Source: Bolinopsis microptera
Lineage: Eukaryota > Ctenophora > Tentaculata > Lobata > Bolinopsidae
NCBI RefSeq assembly: GCF_026151205.1
Contig: NC_087075.1
Coordinates: 8,669,303-8,733,302, forward strand
Length of the DNA stretch: 64,000 bases
Reading direction: 5' to 3'
A program made the position numbers and the translations under genes. Below, piece after piece: positions 1 through 11,802 of the stretch (positions are counted from its first letter, which is position 1; each line of letters starts with the position of its first letter). The notes under the pieces were generated by a model. That model made no database searches. It was given only the letters and a program-made list of their open reading frames with translations, and had not been told where the DNA came from.

Positions 1-356
1 TGCGTGGAAAACGTCTTTACATATCTGACAAGAAATGGACTCATAGGCCATGTTATCACTTTTACACCGACAACACAGCCCTTTGAGATTAAACTTGGGG
101 ACTGTTTTTGGGTTAATGGCACTTTTCTTTAGGGGGGCTTTAGAATCTTTAGAAAAATCTTTAGAAAAATCTTAGAAACATCTTTAGAAACATCTTTAGA
201 AACATCTTTAGAAACATCTTTAATCTTTAGTATAGGTTTTTTTATTTTAACAGTACCTTTTTCTGAGGGCTTCTTTATCTTTTTCTCTGCTTCTTCACTG
301 CTGGGCGTTTGGCCTGCAGCCTTGTCATTTTTCATAGCTTTGAGGCTCGGGATCAT
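1..356 (-). pseudogene. Lysine-rich ORF leading into a Cys/His zinc-finger-like motif, frameshifted and cut by the window edge
   Basis: An ATG at 354-356 opens a 75-residue lysine/serine-rich reading frame with short KDVSK-type repeats, ending at 129. In a neighbouring frame the same strand continues toward base 1 with a cysteine cluster: CCRC, then a spacer, then CQIC followed by KDVFHA. This is the spacing of a PHD-like or treble-clef finger. The two halves join if one base is missing in the repeat near 165-175, where TCTAAGA replaces the usual TCTAAAGA. Such lysine-rich plus finger proteins are common in mobile elements, so I suspect a transposon ORF inside the last Hook intron visible here. 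It could instead be a host gene with a sequencing error. No family is assigned. Confidence 0.4.
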
Positions 357-1162
357 ACCTCAATAAATGTATTTAATTGTAGTTGTGAAAATAGTTTAAA
401 TATATATGGATCCGTGCCATTTTACTGACACCACGGGGCACGGCATCAACTTTAATGCGACTTTCCGCAAAAACCGTAAAAGATATACAACTGAAACTTT
501 TTTGACTGGGTCAAATGCTTTTATGCTTTTCAAATCAGCATGAAAAAATTAAAAAATGGCCAAGGAATAAGAATTTTAGTGACCAAAATTTGGACTCCCA
601 AGTGGTGTCAAAAACGCGAATTAAATAGGTAATAATTATTTTAGTCTCTCTAGTCAATATAATCACTGCACACACTCTTTTTACAGAATATTTGAATTTT
701 GAAACAAAGATATTACGTGGACTGTGGAGGTATTTAACTATTTGATGTTCTTCCTACAAATAAAACCACGAGAGGAACGTTTTCTAAGTCACCTACATGA
801 ATCAGGTACGGGGCAACTGTTCAATACCCAATTCATCTAAGTTCTAAAACAGCCTGAAACTCTCCCAGTGATCATACCAAATCCTCAATTTCTAGGCACC
901 CACAATGAATACTGAATCTCAACCTAATTTCAGTGAACAATGTTATATTCCATGAATCACCCTAAGTGTAAACATAAGAGTTAAACGGTAAAATATAGCA
1001 CCTTCTGACATGAAATACTAAAGCAAGGCTCACTTAGTTGACTTCTAAACATCCAGTCTACACTACAGTGTAATAACCGTGTGAACAACAGATCTAATAT
1101 AATATTGAACGGAGCTAATAATTATGTAATAAAATATAATAACGTCATTATACACGACTAAC
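315..1162 (-). other. Hook intron after the 1163-1314 exon
   Basis: AT-rich sequence downstream of the last visible Hook exon. Apart from the lysine-rich ORF start near 356, I see no coding signal, repeat or splice-bounded reading frame here. Confidence 0.5.
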
Positions 1163-4100
1163 CTGTTTAGCCTTGCCCAGGAATCGTTTATATTTCTCCT
1201 CTTGGGTCTTGATCTCGTCATCCTTCTTCTTGATGATGTCCTTCAGACTGTTGATAGCTTCAGCGGCTGATTTTACCCGGGGTTCCAGCTCCTTTATACG
1301 GTTATTCTTCTTTTCTGAGGCGGGGAGTTTTGATAGAGATAGGACAACTTAAGGAGCGATTAAGATTAGTGTATGTTATGTATGGGGGAAGCAAATAAAG
1401 GTTAAATGGGGAATAGTATGATGGATTGGAAATTGGAAACGCTTGAATGATATTACATATGTAACCATACAAATGTAAGGCACGTATTAAGGTTTAAACC
1501 GATGTTTACAACCCGATTTGTCTGTTTCATAGGTACAACTACAAATGATTTAACTAAACGATCATCAAAGCAAGCCAGGAAACTATAGTAAATACACAGT
1601 TTGTGTATTCAGTAACCTAGCAACGCAACACAACAGGTTACTATAACTTTACTAACCTAACATTTCTACTGTATCCCGATGTTTGGATTTCTCACTGACC
1701 AGATTGTCCTGCAGTTGTATCAGCTCCTGTGGGAATCATTTAGATTAGATAATATAAACACAATGAATAATAATATAAACATAATGAATACTGTATATGC
1801 GTGAGTTTTTGGATTATTTTAATTTTATATTTAAGAAAAGAAAGGGGGAGGACTAACCCAGTATTTGTTAAACATACTTAGTATAATCGTGATTATTTAA
1901 TCATTATTAATATAATAATATAGCATATAAAGAATCGTATGAAATTAGCTATCAGTTCTACAAATTTCTATAAGTATGGTGATGTAACTAAATGCCATTA
2001 TCCCGTAATAAAAGGGCTTTAAATAAACCATTTAGGTCTGGAATGTTCAGTAATCACACAATATTGTCTCTAAAATTAAGAAAAGCTCCTGTATTTGCTA
2101 ATGGCGGGAAAATATTTATTTGAATTTCTCCGTGCTAGCTAAAAGTCATGGTGTGGGGTTTCAAATAGTCGCTCTTCAATCGAATCCACTTAAAAATATC
2201 ACTATCATTAGAAGCAACTTTAGCTATAACTATTTTATGACCTGGTATAGCGTTCACCAGATGTCTAACGTGCATTGTAAATAATCTGTATCTGAGTTAT
2301 ATTAAGACATCTCAAAGTATTTGGCGATGTATTGTTTAATGATAGTGAAAACACAAAGAGCCAAAAAGTATTGGCAGTGTCACGGTAAGTCAACTTTCGG
2401 AGACTGCAAGACGTCGTTTCATCATTTTCACTCAGGAAAGCGCCTTTGTGTTCACATAGGCACAGAAAGATTAGAATTCTACACGAGAATCGATTTAGCT
2501 AGGTTAAACCATTGAAGTAACATTACTTTAATATGAACCAAATTGTTCGATATTTCCTTGTGTTCAAAGTTGCTCAGCACGACATTCACATGATCTTTAT
2601 TTCATGAAACACTTAAATGAAAAATAATATCGTTATTACAATTCTGAAACCTTTGAAAGATAATGATCCCCTCCTCCTCCAACCTGCCAGATAATAAACA
2701 TGTACCTGAGTACGTGTACCTGAGTACGTGTACCTGAGTACGTGTACCTGAGTACGTGTACCTGAGTACGTGTACCTGAGTACGTGTACCTGAGTACGTG
2801 TACCTGAGTACGTGTACCTGAGTACGTGTACCTGAGTACGTGTACCTGAGTACGTGTACCTGAGTACGTGTACCTGAGTACGTGTACCTGAGTACGTGTA
2901 CCTGAGTACGTGTACCTGAGTACGTGTACCTGAGTACGTGTACCTGAGTACGTGTACCTGAGTACGTGTACCTGAGTACGTGTACCTGAGTACCTGAGTA
3001 CGTGTACCTGAGTACGTGTACCTGAGTACGTGTACCTGAGTACGTGTACCTGAGTACGTGTACCTGAGTACGTGTACCTGAGTACGTGTACCTGAGTACG
3101 TGTACCTGAGTACGTGTACCTGAGTACGTGTACCTGAGTACGTGTACCTGAGTACGTGTACCTGAGTACGTGTACCTGAGTACGTGTACCTGAGTACGTG
3201 TACCTGAGTACGTGTACCTGAGTACGTGTACTTGAGTACGTGTACCTGAGTACGTGTACCTGAGTAAGTGTACCTGAGTACGTGTACCTGAGTACGTGTA
3301 CCTGAGTACGTGTATAGTACCTGAGTGCGTGTGGGAGTAGCAGTGTTTCCAGATCCTATCTTGATATCGCTCTCCATCATGGCTATCTTCTGATTAGCTA
3401 CTCTCAGATCCTCCTGTACTTTCTGTTGGTACTCCTTGCTGTCTTTTAGTTCGTCTCTCAGCAACTCCAGATCAGTGTCAGTTATTCCTTTTTCGAGTAC
3501 CTGCATTTTTAAGTTCTCGTTGTCCTTCTGGAGTCGCGCTATCATTTCCTTTGTTTGAGGCGGCACTGATCCTGACAAGAACGCTAATCATTATTGATTA
3601 ATGTCCAACGGGAGTACAATACAATGGTGTCACTAAAAAGTGGTAAACTTTGTGAAAAGCTAAGAAAATAGTTTAAAACTAAAGATACAGGAACTAACCA
3701 GAATGGTTGTTTTGCTCAATGAAGCTGTTTGTACCACCCAAACTATTGTCACGGTTGTTACTGTATTGCATGTTCTCTACTGCTTCCTTGAGACTCGATC
3801 GCTCTGAAAGATAGATATTTGAATCTTAGAAACTCTCAGAGGTAATACTGTTTCAATACATTGGTAATGGTATTAACTATTAGAAAGTGTAACAAAATGG
3901 TTTGGTAAGGCCGGGGTAGTTGAGTAATTGAGGAAATAATAATCTTCAAGGTGTATATTTCGCTGATAATAAAGTTTAAGACGCCAGCTTGAACAGACCT
4001 TGTAATAAGTTGAAGTTATCGTTCTCTGTGGCTTCGCACTTAGCTTTGTACTTTTCAGCTTCTATCGAGAATTTATCAGCTCGTTTCGTCTCTGATAACA

Positions 4101-7100
4101 ACTCTTCCTGATAAGAAATAACTACAAAATCTAAAACCAAGACTTGAAAGCAAGCGGTAAATATAATTCAGACCAACACTAGTGAAACAGAATTCCGTAT
4201 TGTTCATAGTTCGTACTACCACATGCTTAGCCTTAACGGGGGGCTTCAGCCTTTCGTCAAAAAAAGCTGGTTCCCACTCAACAATACCACTTCCGGCGTG
4301 AAAAAAGAAACGGATTTAGCAGATACATCACCAGACTAACGTCCGCTTTTGACAAACCTGTAATCTCCTGATGTCAACTTTGTATTTCTCCAGCTGGTTC
4401 TTGTACAGAGTGTGCCTCTTATTCTCATCCTCTAACGACACCTGTGGGGGGAAATGCTCATTTTATAACGGTAGAAGATTGAGCGTTAGATTCTATCATA
4501 TAAGTATAGATTTGTCAACCACACACCGCACGATGATCATATATAAAAACGAATTGCCAACTTCGTGAATGATGTGGCTAAAATGTTCCTCTACGTATGT
4601 GGTTCCAAACTTAAACCCACGAGTTAACTTTATTAACCAAACCCCTCAAAATTTAAACACTGTCGCTTATCTCCGTTCAACCCAATACGCTTATCATAAA
4701 ATGACGAGACTGGACCCTGGTTAAATATCCATCACTGGAAATATAACCCGTATCTGCTGTTCTGCACGGCTATTATAATAAAGACATTTAAATAGAACAA
4801 TCGAGCACATTGACAAGTAGATTCTCATGCCAAGATGTCGGGAGTGGTGGTTTAGATTTAAAAGGAGCAGCAAGCAGTGGTGGGTGGCTGTTTGTGTGAA
4901 GTGTGGGATAACGTGTTGTATCTTGGATTATGTGTGTAGACAGAGTAATTATTCAATAATGTTATGTGAATATCTTCAGACCTGATATTGTAACAAACTG
5001 CTCATTTTTTATATTTATATTTATATTTTTCCGTTTTCATTGTAACAACAAAAGGGATTTATTTGTTATTATAAAGTCCCGTATTCTGTGACTTACTACA
5101 CACTCCACTACTGTATAACTTAATCAGAGTGGTAATAATAGAGCAAGTCTTTAGTGTTTGAGACAATAGTGCCCTGCCACAAGTGACATGCGTCAAGGGT
5201 ATCAAGTCTCAAGTTTGCTGTAGAATGAGCTCAGGGTTTTTAATTTAGTGTTGATTTTGGGAGAGGTTATTGATGATAAGTTTACATTTTCTTGGTTTGT
5301 GGAGCTCAATATTTTAAAATTAGGCTTTCATTTATGCTCGATATTGCATTAAGAATGGAAAAAGATGAAAATAGCTTTTCCAGGAAATTAAAGTCAAATG
5401 TAGATCAAGCGGCTTGGAACTTTGTTACACTCATAACACGCTCACAAATCAGGGACAAAAGGATTTCGCGATTATTTTGGCCAAAATTCGCGATACCGCG
5501 ATTTCCTTTTGTCCCTGTCACAAATAGACATTTATGACACAATTGACAATTATTAGATATCACATTGAATCATGTGGAAATTTCAGATCGTAGCCAAACG
5601 TTTTAAACACAAAACATTACAAAAAGTAAACAAAACAACTAATATTAAAGAAAACAGCTAATTTACCTTTTCCATAACGTAACTATCAATCTGAGACTCC
5701 AGAGTTCTGATCTGATTACGAAGATCCGGGATTTCCTCGATCTTCTTCTTGTAACTCTCTAGTTGAACTTCTAACTTCGCTGCAAAATTAGAGGACTATT
5801 AGTAATTAATTAGTAATTAATTAGTAATTAATTAGTAATCAGAGAGTTAATGAAATAAATTCGTCCGAATTGAATGTCGGTTAAAACCACACATAATATG
5901 AACAGTCCCTACAGCATAAAATATACAACATTACAACGATACTTGAAATTGTGCAATAACTTGTGTAAGAGTTCAGACACTAAAAATCGCACAGATTAGG
6001 TTTTCTTAACCGCAGGAGCCATGTCCCATAAATCAGATCCACCCGAAAATAGTGACACAAAAAATTCACATGGATATGCATTGCATAAAGCATTCTACAC
6101 TGGACACCCACTATATATATTAAGAAGTAAAGGACCGATTTGAATTTACCGTCTTGCAATATGATACACCAATTTCAAGTGGCCGAACTACCAGAGCTAC
6201 AGTCTTCAGACTTCAATTTTTCAGTAAACACAATACGTAAATCATAGTAATATACCGATAAACTAATTACAACACTACAAATCTATTACATTTATTGAGA
6301 AAATTATGTAATGTAACGCGATGGAAGTATTTTAAGCGGGCATATCCTGTCCAAAACCAGGATACATGACATGTAAAAGATTCGTTTTCACTTGTTTGCA
6401 TGAAAAGCATTAATACTGTAATTCAAAGTTTAAGTAATCCTTATCACTGACCTGTGTAAATAAGTCTGTATTGGAGCTTATATATATATACATTATATTG
6501 ATAACATTAATTTAAATTAATTACACACTACAAATCTATTACATTTATTGAGTATTATGTAATGGAACGTAATGGAAATATTTTAAACGGGCATATCCTG
6601 TCCAAACCCAGGATACATAACATGAAGACTTCGTTGTAACTTCGTATGAAAAGCATTAATACTGTAATTCAAATTGACAGTAATAATCCTTATCGCTGAC
6701 CTGTGTTAGTAAGTCTGTATTTGAGCTCATCAACTTCATCTTTGAGACGTTTGCTGTTAGCAGCTTGTTCTTGCAACTCCATACATCTCTCTGTTAATTC
6801 TGTTATCTCTGACTGAAAGTGAAGAGTTATTAGACATGAGTAGTCATTAAAAAATGTTTTTAAAGTCAGTAAAGTTACAGTCCTGCTGAATTTCTTCTGA
6901 ATCAGTATAACGATATATTTCAAATACGACCAAGAGCAACATGATACTCAACACTCATATTATTACTATTAGCATTTCCTCACCTCAAAAGATTCACATT
7001 TGATCTTGTAATCATCCCTGGCAAGTTCAAGTTGGTACCGCTCTGCGTGGAAATCCTCAATAAGCTGTGAGACATTTCCTTGTTCGTTTGGACCTTGACT

Positions 7101-10100
7101 GAAATAAGGATAATAGTATTAATAATAAGGATAATACTAAGAAATAATAAATCTATGAAATCTATGAAATCTATGAAATCTTTGAAATCTATGAAATCTA
7201 TGAAATCTATGAAATCTATGAAATCTATGAAATCTACGAAATCTATGAAATCTATGAAATCTATGAAATCTATGAATATTTCCGATTTTGGAAAAAAGGT
7301 ATGGCGAAAATTCTGTTTTTTACCCTTTTTGGCCTGTTTCAAGCAATTTTTGATTTCTTTGTCGAAAAATCTGAAAATCTGATCTTTCTATAAAAAATAG
7401 CCAAAATCTGTCTTAAAACCTGTCTTAAAATCTGTCTTAAAATCTGTCTTAAAATCTGTCTTAAAATCTATGAATCTATGAAATCTATGAAATCTGATGT
7501 ACCTTATTGACACCCTGAGGATAATACTGACATTAGGATAATACTAAGAAATTTATTATTTTATTGAAGATTCTTGTCCACAGTCAAACATGGACAAGCT
7601 TTCACGTAAGTGAAAAATTTAGAGGGATTATGCAGCAGAGAATTTGTTGGATACTTGTTTTGAAAATCTGAGAACAATTCCAAAAACAATCATAAAAATT
7701 CTCACCTCTGAATTATATGGCTCATGGAACTCTGATCGGTTTTACATTTAAGTTCCAACCGCTCATTTTCGTCGTGTAAAGTATCGTTTGATTCCTGTAA
7801 GATCTGTATCTGGATCTCAAGATCATGGATCTTCTGCCTGAATTCCTCTACCTGTACAAGGAAAAGTTACTTGCTGTTTCAAGTGACACGCTCACTGCTG
7901 TTTCGGAACAATATATTCGTATCTACAATTTTTAACAGTACTAGTAGGTGCACAATGTCCCCGCTTAGACCCCTCTTTGTTTGGAAGAGCATAGGATTTC
8001 AGTTTGGGTTACAATTATCTCTCCACGGTACATGAGAAGTGGCGTGCTTGATTCAAGTTTCATTCTTTACAATTGAGTTAAATACTGTACCAATATTGAT
8101 GGAGTGATGATCAATGTGGGTAATATTATCAATTTTGATTTATAAAAGGTTCATTTCCAAACCAAACAAAAAACGAGAAATAGCTGCTTGAGTTTGGACT
8201 GACAGTTCCCAAAACTCGATCCCAAACTCGGCTGTTTAAAATATAAGGAGACATGCTTAGCTAACCACCATGCATGATACAGTGAAATACCAAAATTTCA
8301 CTGTTTTAATTAAACCTAATTATATCTTCATGATAACATATTTATGAGACAGTGTTTACATACAATATGAAACCGACTTATACTACAAAATATTGATAGC
8401 CCAACTCATATCAATCGAACCTGAGCTCTATTATATAGTAAAGATGGGCTTTATTCCCAAAAATAAGTTATTGATGCAAAATCCAAAAAATATGAATTCA
8501 GATTAGAGATTCCCAGAGAGTAAGATTCTACACGTAAATAATATCTACATCCCAAGTTGAAGATAAGTTTTCTCATTCTATGCGCCCAAACGAGACTGAA
8601 AGGCCAAGAATGTGTGTAAATGATTTTCTTGCAACAAATCTCATACTTTCTCAAGGTCGATTTGTTCGTGTTCGTCATAAGAATTATTCTCATATGATTC
8701 ATATCCCTCATAATCATAATCCTGTTATAAGTTATAAGATAAGTCTCAAATAATTCGACAATCTTGAAAATGAAGAATATACAATCAGTTCTCAATAATT
8801 TATATTATAAAGAGTAAAACCAGTAATTTAGACTAAATCGAATTGATCTATAGTTTTTCTCCTTAAATTACTGAAGAATATTCAACTACAAACAGATATT
8901 TAATTTCTTACCTCTCTTTGGGAACTTTCTAATTCATTATTCGAAAGTTCTAACTTTTTCTCGTAGTCCATATTACCCATGTTTCGAGGCATTTCATACT
9001 CCATCAACTCCTGCAAAATATCGTCATGTGAGGAGATTTTTTCAATGATCCAATCAAACACGGTAACATAGGTCACAAGACTATAAATTCAAACCAAGTT
9101 TATGGCAATAATTTCCACAAATAATTTACAAAAATTAAGTGGACTGAATGTTGAGATAATTGCAATACAGAATATAAACAATAAGTCACAATGCGCATTC
9201 TTCACATTCCTCACCTGAATGCACTGCATGACGCCAGTTTGAACATGCTCCTCAAGTCCCATAATCTTCTTGATGTACTCTTCCTTCTCATCACAGTGAA
9301 CTGCACACCCCAATACGAGCTGCAATAACCGACCTGGGAACAAACTCAATAAGCATTCTAATAATTATCAATTATTTATAATGCACAGTCCAGAATTCAA
9401 ATTCTAGACCTTGTATTCAACTGGATAACAATCTATCAGACTAGTTACCTAAATGTTCTTCTTCGGCATGCTCCCCGATCTCCCCACAATCTGGCATGGG
9501 GAATTGGACCAGGTCAAGCTCAAGAACCTCCTGATAATAGTCAAGGATAGCATTCTTTATTTTTCTGAGATTGCTCACTTTGAGCCGCCAGTTATCATTG
9601 ATGTTCTCTTTCAGGGAATTACTCAGATCAAACCAACCAGGAGCTATCTGAAAATAAGACGATATGATGTCAAAATGTTTAAGGTTTTTGGGCACAAGAG
9701 AAAATTGTATGGTTTTGATGAATAAAATATGACAAGAAATTTTGACTGACCTCTTTGAGAACGGAGGAAAGGACCAAGCCATCAGTCAATTCTTTTGGTT
9801 TGTAGGATACATTGTTAACAGCATCAAAAGTACTCAGCCATTCAAGCAGGCTGTCACATATATCGTTTGGCATGGAGCATGTATGGCTAATGTTACCTGG
9901 TATGAATTTGATCAATTAGTTGTTTAAATACTAATAATAATGGTTTAATGATTGGTTTAATTAATTTTGATCTAAGATGAAAAACACAATCATGCTTACA
10001 CGGATGGGCACACTCCTATATTAACACTAAAATTAAATCTAGTCCATTTTAAGAACTCTTCACATATTAAGTACACAAGATTATGTTTTTAACACAATAA

Positions 10101-10623
10101 GTCGATTTTGGGCAAAATATTTGGATTTCCTTATATTAGGCCATCAGTAAGCCTAGAAAGTAAAGTGTCATGAACATTGTGTGTGAACAGTTGTGAAAGA
10201 CAGTCAATCTAAATATTCATCGAAAAAGTTTTTCGGTATGTACTAATTGTGGATATAAAATAAAATCTTTGTTAATTACTAAATATTTGTTTCACTATTG
10301 CCATCTAGCCTTTCTAGATGGATTTCTTCCTATCATAACACAGCACAATTGGTGGGAAAAATCGACAAATAGCATCTAGTTGTCCACTGGGTTTTCATTG
10401 ACAAATTAATACCCAGTGGACAACTGGATACAATATCACATTACAATATCATAACATAACATAACATTATAAATAATGCCTCTCTGGGCATCTCAAAAAA
10501 TAAATTCACAGAAAATGAACAAATTACGTTTGAAACCATATAATTATAAACTAAAATAAAATTCAACTAAATACCTTTGGTATTAACCTTCTTCCTCTTA
10601 GCTACCATTGGATTCTCTGTCAT
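1163..10623 (-). CDS. HOOK: HOOK-family dynein adaptor (16 exons, C-terminal end outside window)
   Basis: Hook proteins link cargo to dynein: the N-terminal Hook domain binds dynein light intermediate chain and the coiled coil runs along dynein/dynactin. Exons, 5' to 3' on the minus strand: 10575-10623, 9751-9896, 9449-9647, 9215-9333, 8912-9010, 8647-8721, 7706-7851, 6984-7098, 6701-6812, 5667-5779, 4358-4441, 3999-4107, 3699-3803, 3321-3571, 1657-1726, 1163-1314. All have GT-AG borders and phases agree, giving 648 codons. Diagnostic stretches are [12 protein letters not shown] and [12 protein letters not shown] (Hook domain, about residues 25-62), [35 protein letters not shown], then heptads such as [19 protein letters not shown] and [12 protein letters not shown]. 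Human HOOK3 has 718 residues, so roughly the last 100 are missing. Exon 1 ([12 protein letters not shown]) is the least certain; an ATG in exon 2 before PNDICD is the alternative. Confidence 0.9.
2700..3330. repeat. 14-bp minisatellite at the donor side of Hook exon 14
   Basis: About 44 head-to-tail copies of a 14-mer, TACCTGAGTACGTG on the plus strand (CAGGTACACGTACT on the Hook strand). One copy near 2990-3000 is shortened and there are rare substitutions near 3232 and 3268. Every unit carries CAG followed by GTAC, the same bases as the exon 14 donor. No frame contains a stop, so the exon reading frame runs through the whole array, alternating residues such as [14 protein letters not shown]. 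Confidence 0.95.
5450..5517. mobile_element. 68-bp hAT-type MITE with 8-bp target duplication
   Basis: The element starts CAGGGACAAAAGGA and ends with its exact reverse complement. It is flanked on both sides by TCACAAAT (5442-5449 and 5518-5525), an 8-bp target-site duplication typical of the hAT superfamily. It has no coding capacity. A longer relative lies at 63707-63855. It sits in a Hook intron. Confidence 0.75.
6274..6725. repeat. Diverged tandem duplication that copied the end of Hook exon 9
   Basis: Two copies of about 200-250 bp (roughly 6274-6480 and 6526-6725) share CTACAAATCTATTACATTTA, the GGGCATATCCTGTCCAAA block and GTATGAAAAGCATTAATACTG or close variants. The second copy ends in the real 3' end and donor of Hook exon 9 (6701 upward). 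The first keeps only a remnant of about 35 bp, with CTGACCTGTGTAAATAAG instead of CTGACCTGTGTTAGTAAG, followed by unrelated AT-rich sequence, so it is a dead exon fragment. Confidence 0.75.
7141..7500. repeat. 9-bp (AAATCTATG) array followed by a 12-bp (TCTGTCTTAAAA) array
   Basis: About fourteen copies of AAATCTATG at 7150-7276 and about five copies of a 12-mer at 7405-7470, then three more 9-mers to about 7493. The arrays lie in the Hook intron roughly 50 bp upstream, in gene sense, of the exon 8 acceptor at 7098. A 9-mer keeps frame, so both strands show artificial open frames (MKSMKS and FIDFID repeats) that should not be called genes. Confidence 0.9.
10378..10425. repeat. Perfect 15-bp inverted repeat (hairpin)
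   Basis: AGTTGTCCACTGGGT at 10378-10392 is the exact reverse complement of 10411-10425, with an 18-base loop. It lies in the first Hook intron about 150 bp downstream of the putative start exon. It may be a minute foldback element or the remnant of a TIR element; no target duplication is evident. Confidence 0.7.
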
Positions 10624-10628
10624 ATAAC

Positions 10629-11105
10629 TTATGTATAACTATTCCTATTAGGCACAGACACATCTGTCCTATCAAAGATGTCATATGACAGTTCCCAGTG
10701 GTGGCCAAGCTTATTTGCCTGATATCCATGAAGCCGAAAGGCATCTAATCCCCTTTTGAATCCAGTAACCGACTCACTAGCTTTCACAAGTGGTGGTAGA
10801 CTGTTCCAGTAGCGCAAGACCCTTTGGGCATAGAAGTCAGTCTCGTTTGTGGTAAATCTGTGTGGCTTTGACCTAGCAGAGACAGTTCTACCAGCACGAC
10901 CAAATAAATCGGACCCATAATCCACAAAGCCTTCCTGGATCTTGAACATCTCAATGAGATCCCCACGGACCCTACGTTCAAGCAAGGTTGTGAGCTTCAA
11001 GTTATCCAGTCTCTCTCTGTAGGTCATGAGGCCCAATCCATCGATCATACAGGTGAATATCACAGCCCTAATAATAATATATCTGGTACGATCAATATTA
11101 GTCAT
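10629..11105 (-). mobile_element. LINE reverse transcriptase, C-terminal tail fragment
   Basis: A 158-residue open frame has the typical tail of non-LTR retrotransposon reverse transcriptases: YRERLDNLKLTTLLERRVRGD, LIEMFKI, then RFTTNETDFYAQRVLRYWNSLPP and a phenylalanine/lysine helix (TGFKRGLDAF). The catalytic RT motifs and endonuclease are absent, so this is a 5'-truncated copy. Its stop codon ends 5 bases before the ATG proposed for Hook, so the LINE-derived sequence directly abuts, and may form, the Hook 5' untranslated region. Confidence 0.75.
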
Positions 11106-11296
11106 TAAAGGATGAATCTGTTTAAGTTTAATTGCGACGGGCCCAACCCATGTAGCTGGAACACCTCACATCACAGCAAGTAGACCAAAGTGGCTCTTGC
11201 TTTTGAAAGGTGCACCAACTATTGCAGTTGAAACAGCTAAGAATTTGTTTCCTGGATTGAATTTTTCACAGGAGGACTATAGTGCAAAGAAACTGC

Positions 11297-11375
11297 CGCT
11301 ATTGCTGCTCACTGCTGCTCAATGCTGCTCACTGCTGCTAACTGCTACTCACTGCTGCTCAATGCTGCTAACGAT
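11297..11375 (+). repeat. CTGCT-rich imperfect short tandem repeat
   Basis: Imperfect CTGCTCA / CTGCTAA units. No coding assignment. Confidence 0.7.
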
Positions 11376-11802
11376 TCAGTGAAACAACAAATATTGTCCA
11401 ACAGACCTGGCCTTGGTGCAACTCGGGTTTTGTTTATTATTTTCTTAAATAACATGACATTACAGTTAAGTGTTCTTCCACGTTTTAGAATAACAGGTTC
11501 TAAAATATTAAAAAGAAATTCGATCATGATTTATGATAAACAATCTTCTGATCAGAAACATGATAAAACATGTCCCATAAGTTGTAGTGGATTTAGATTA
11601 ATCATTGTTTAAGAGGCGCTCGATTTAATGCTTTAATTATATTCTTCAAGTGCATGAAAGATGTTCACCTAACCATGTGCTTTCGCGCCACTGCGGGCGC
11701 GCTTGTTTTCACGGGAGGCGGGCTTGCGCCACTGCAAGCTCAAGAGCTCTGGATAGAGCAAGGCAAGATGCGCGGCGTAGGAATGCATTGCATTACAAAT
11801 AA

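Noticed and set aside
2700-3330. CRISPR-like array
   Set aside because: Units are contiguous 14-mers with no spacers, in a eukaryotic intron.
7080-7382. MKSMKS repeat protein on plus and FIDFID on minus
   Set aside because: A 9-bp array keeps both strands open; it is intronic in Hook.
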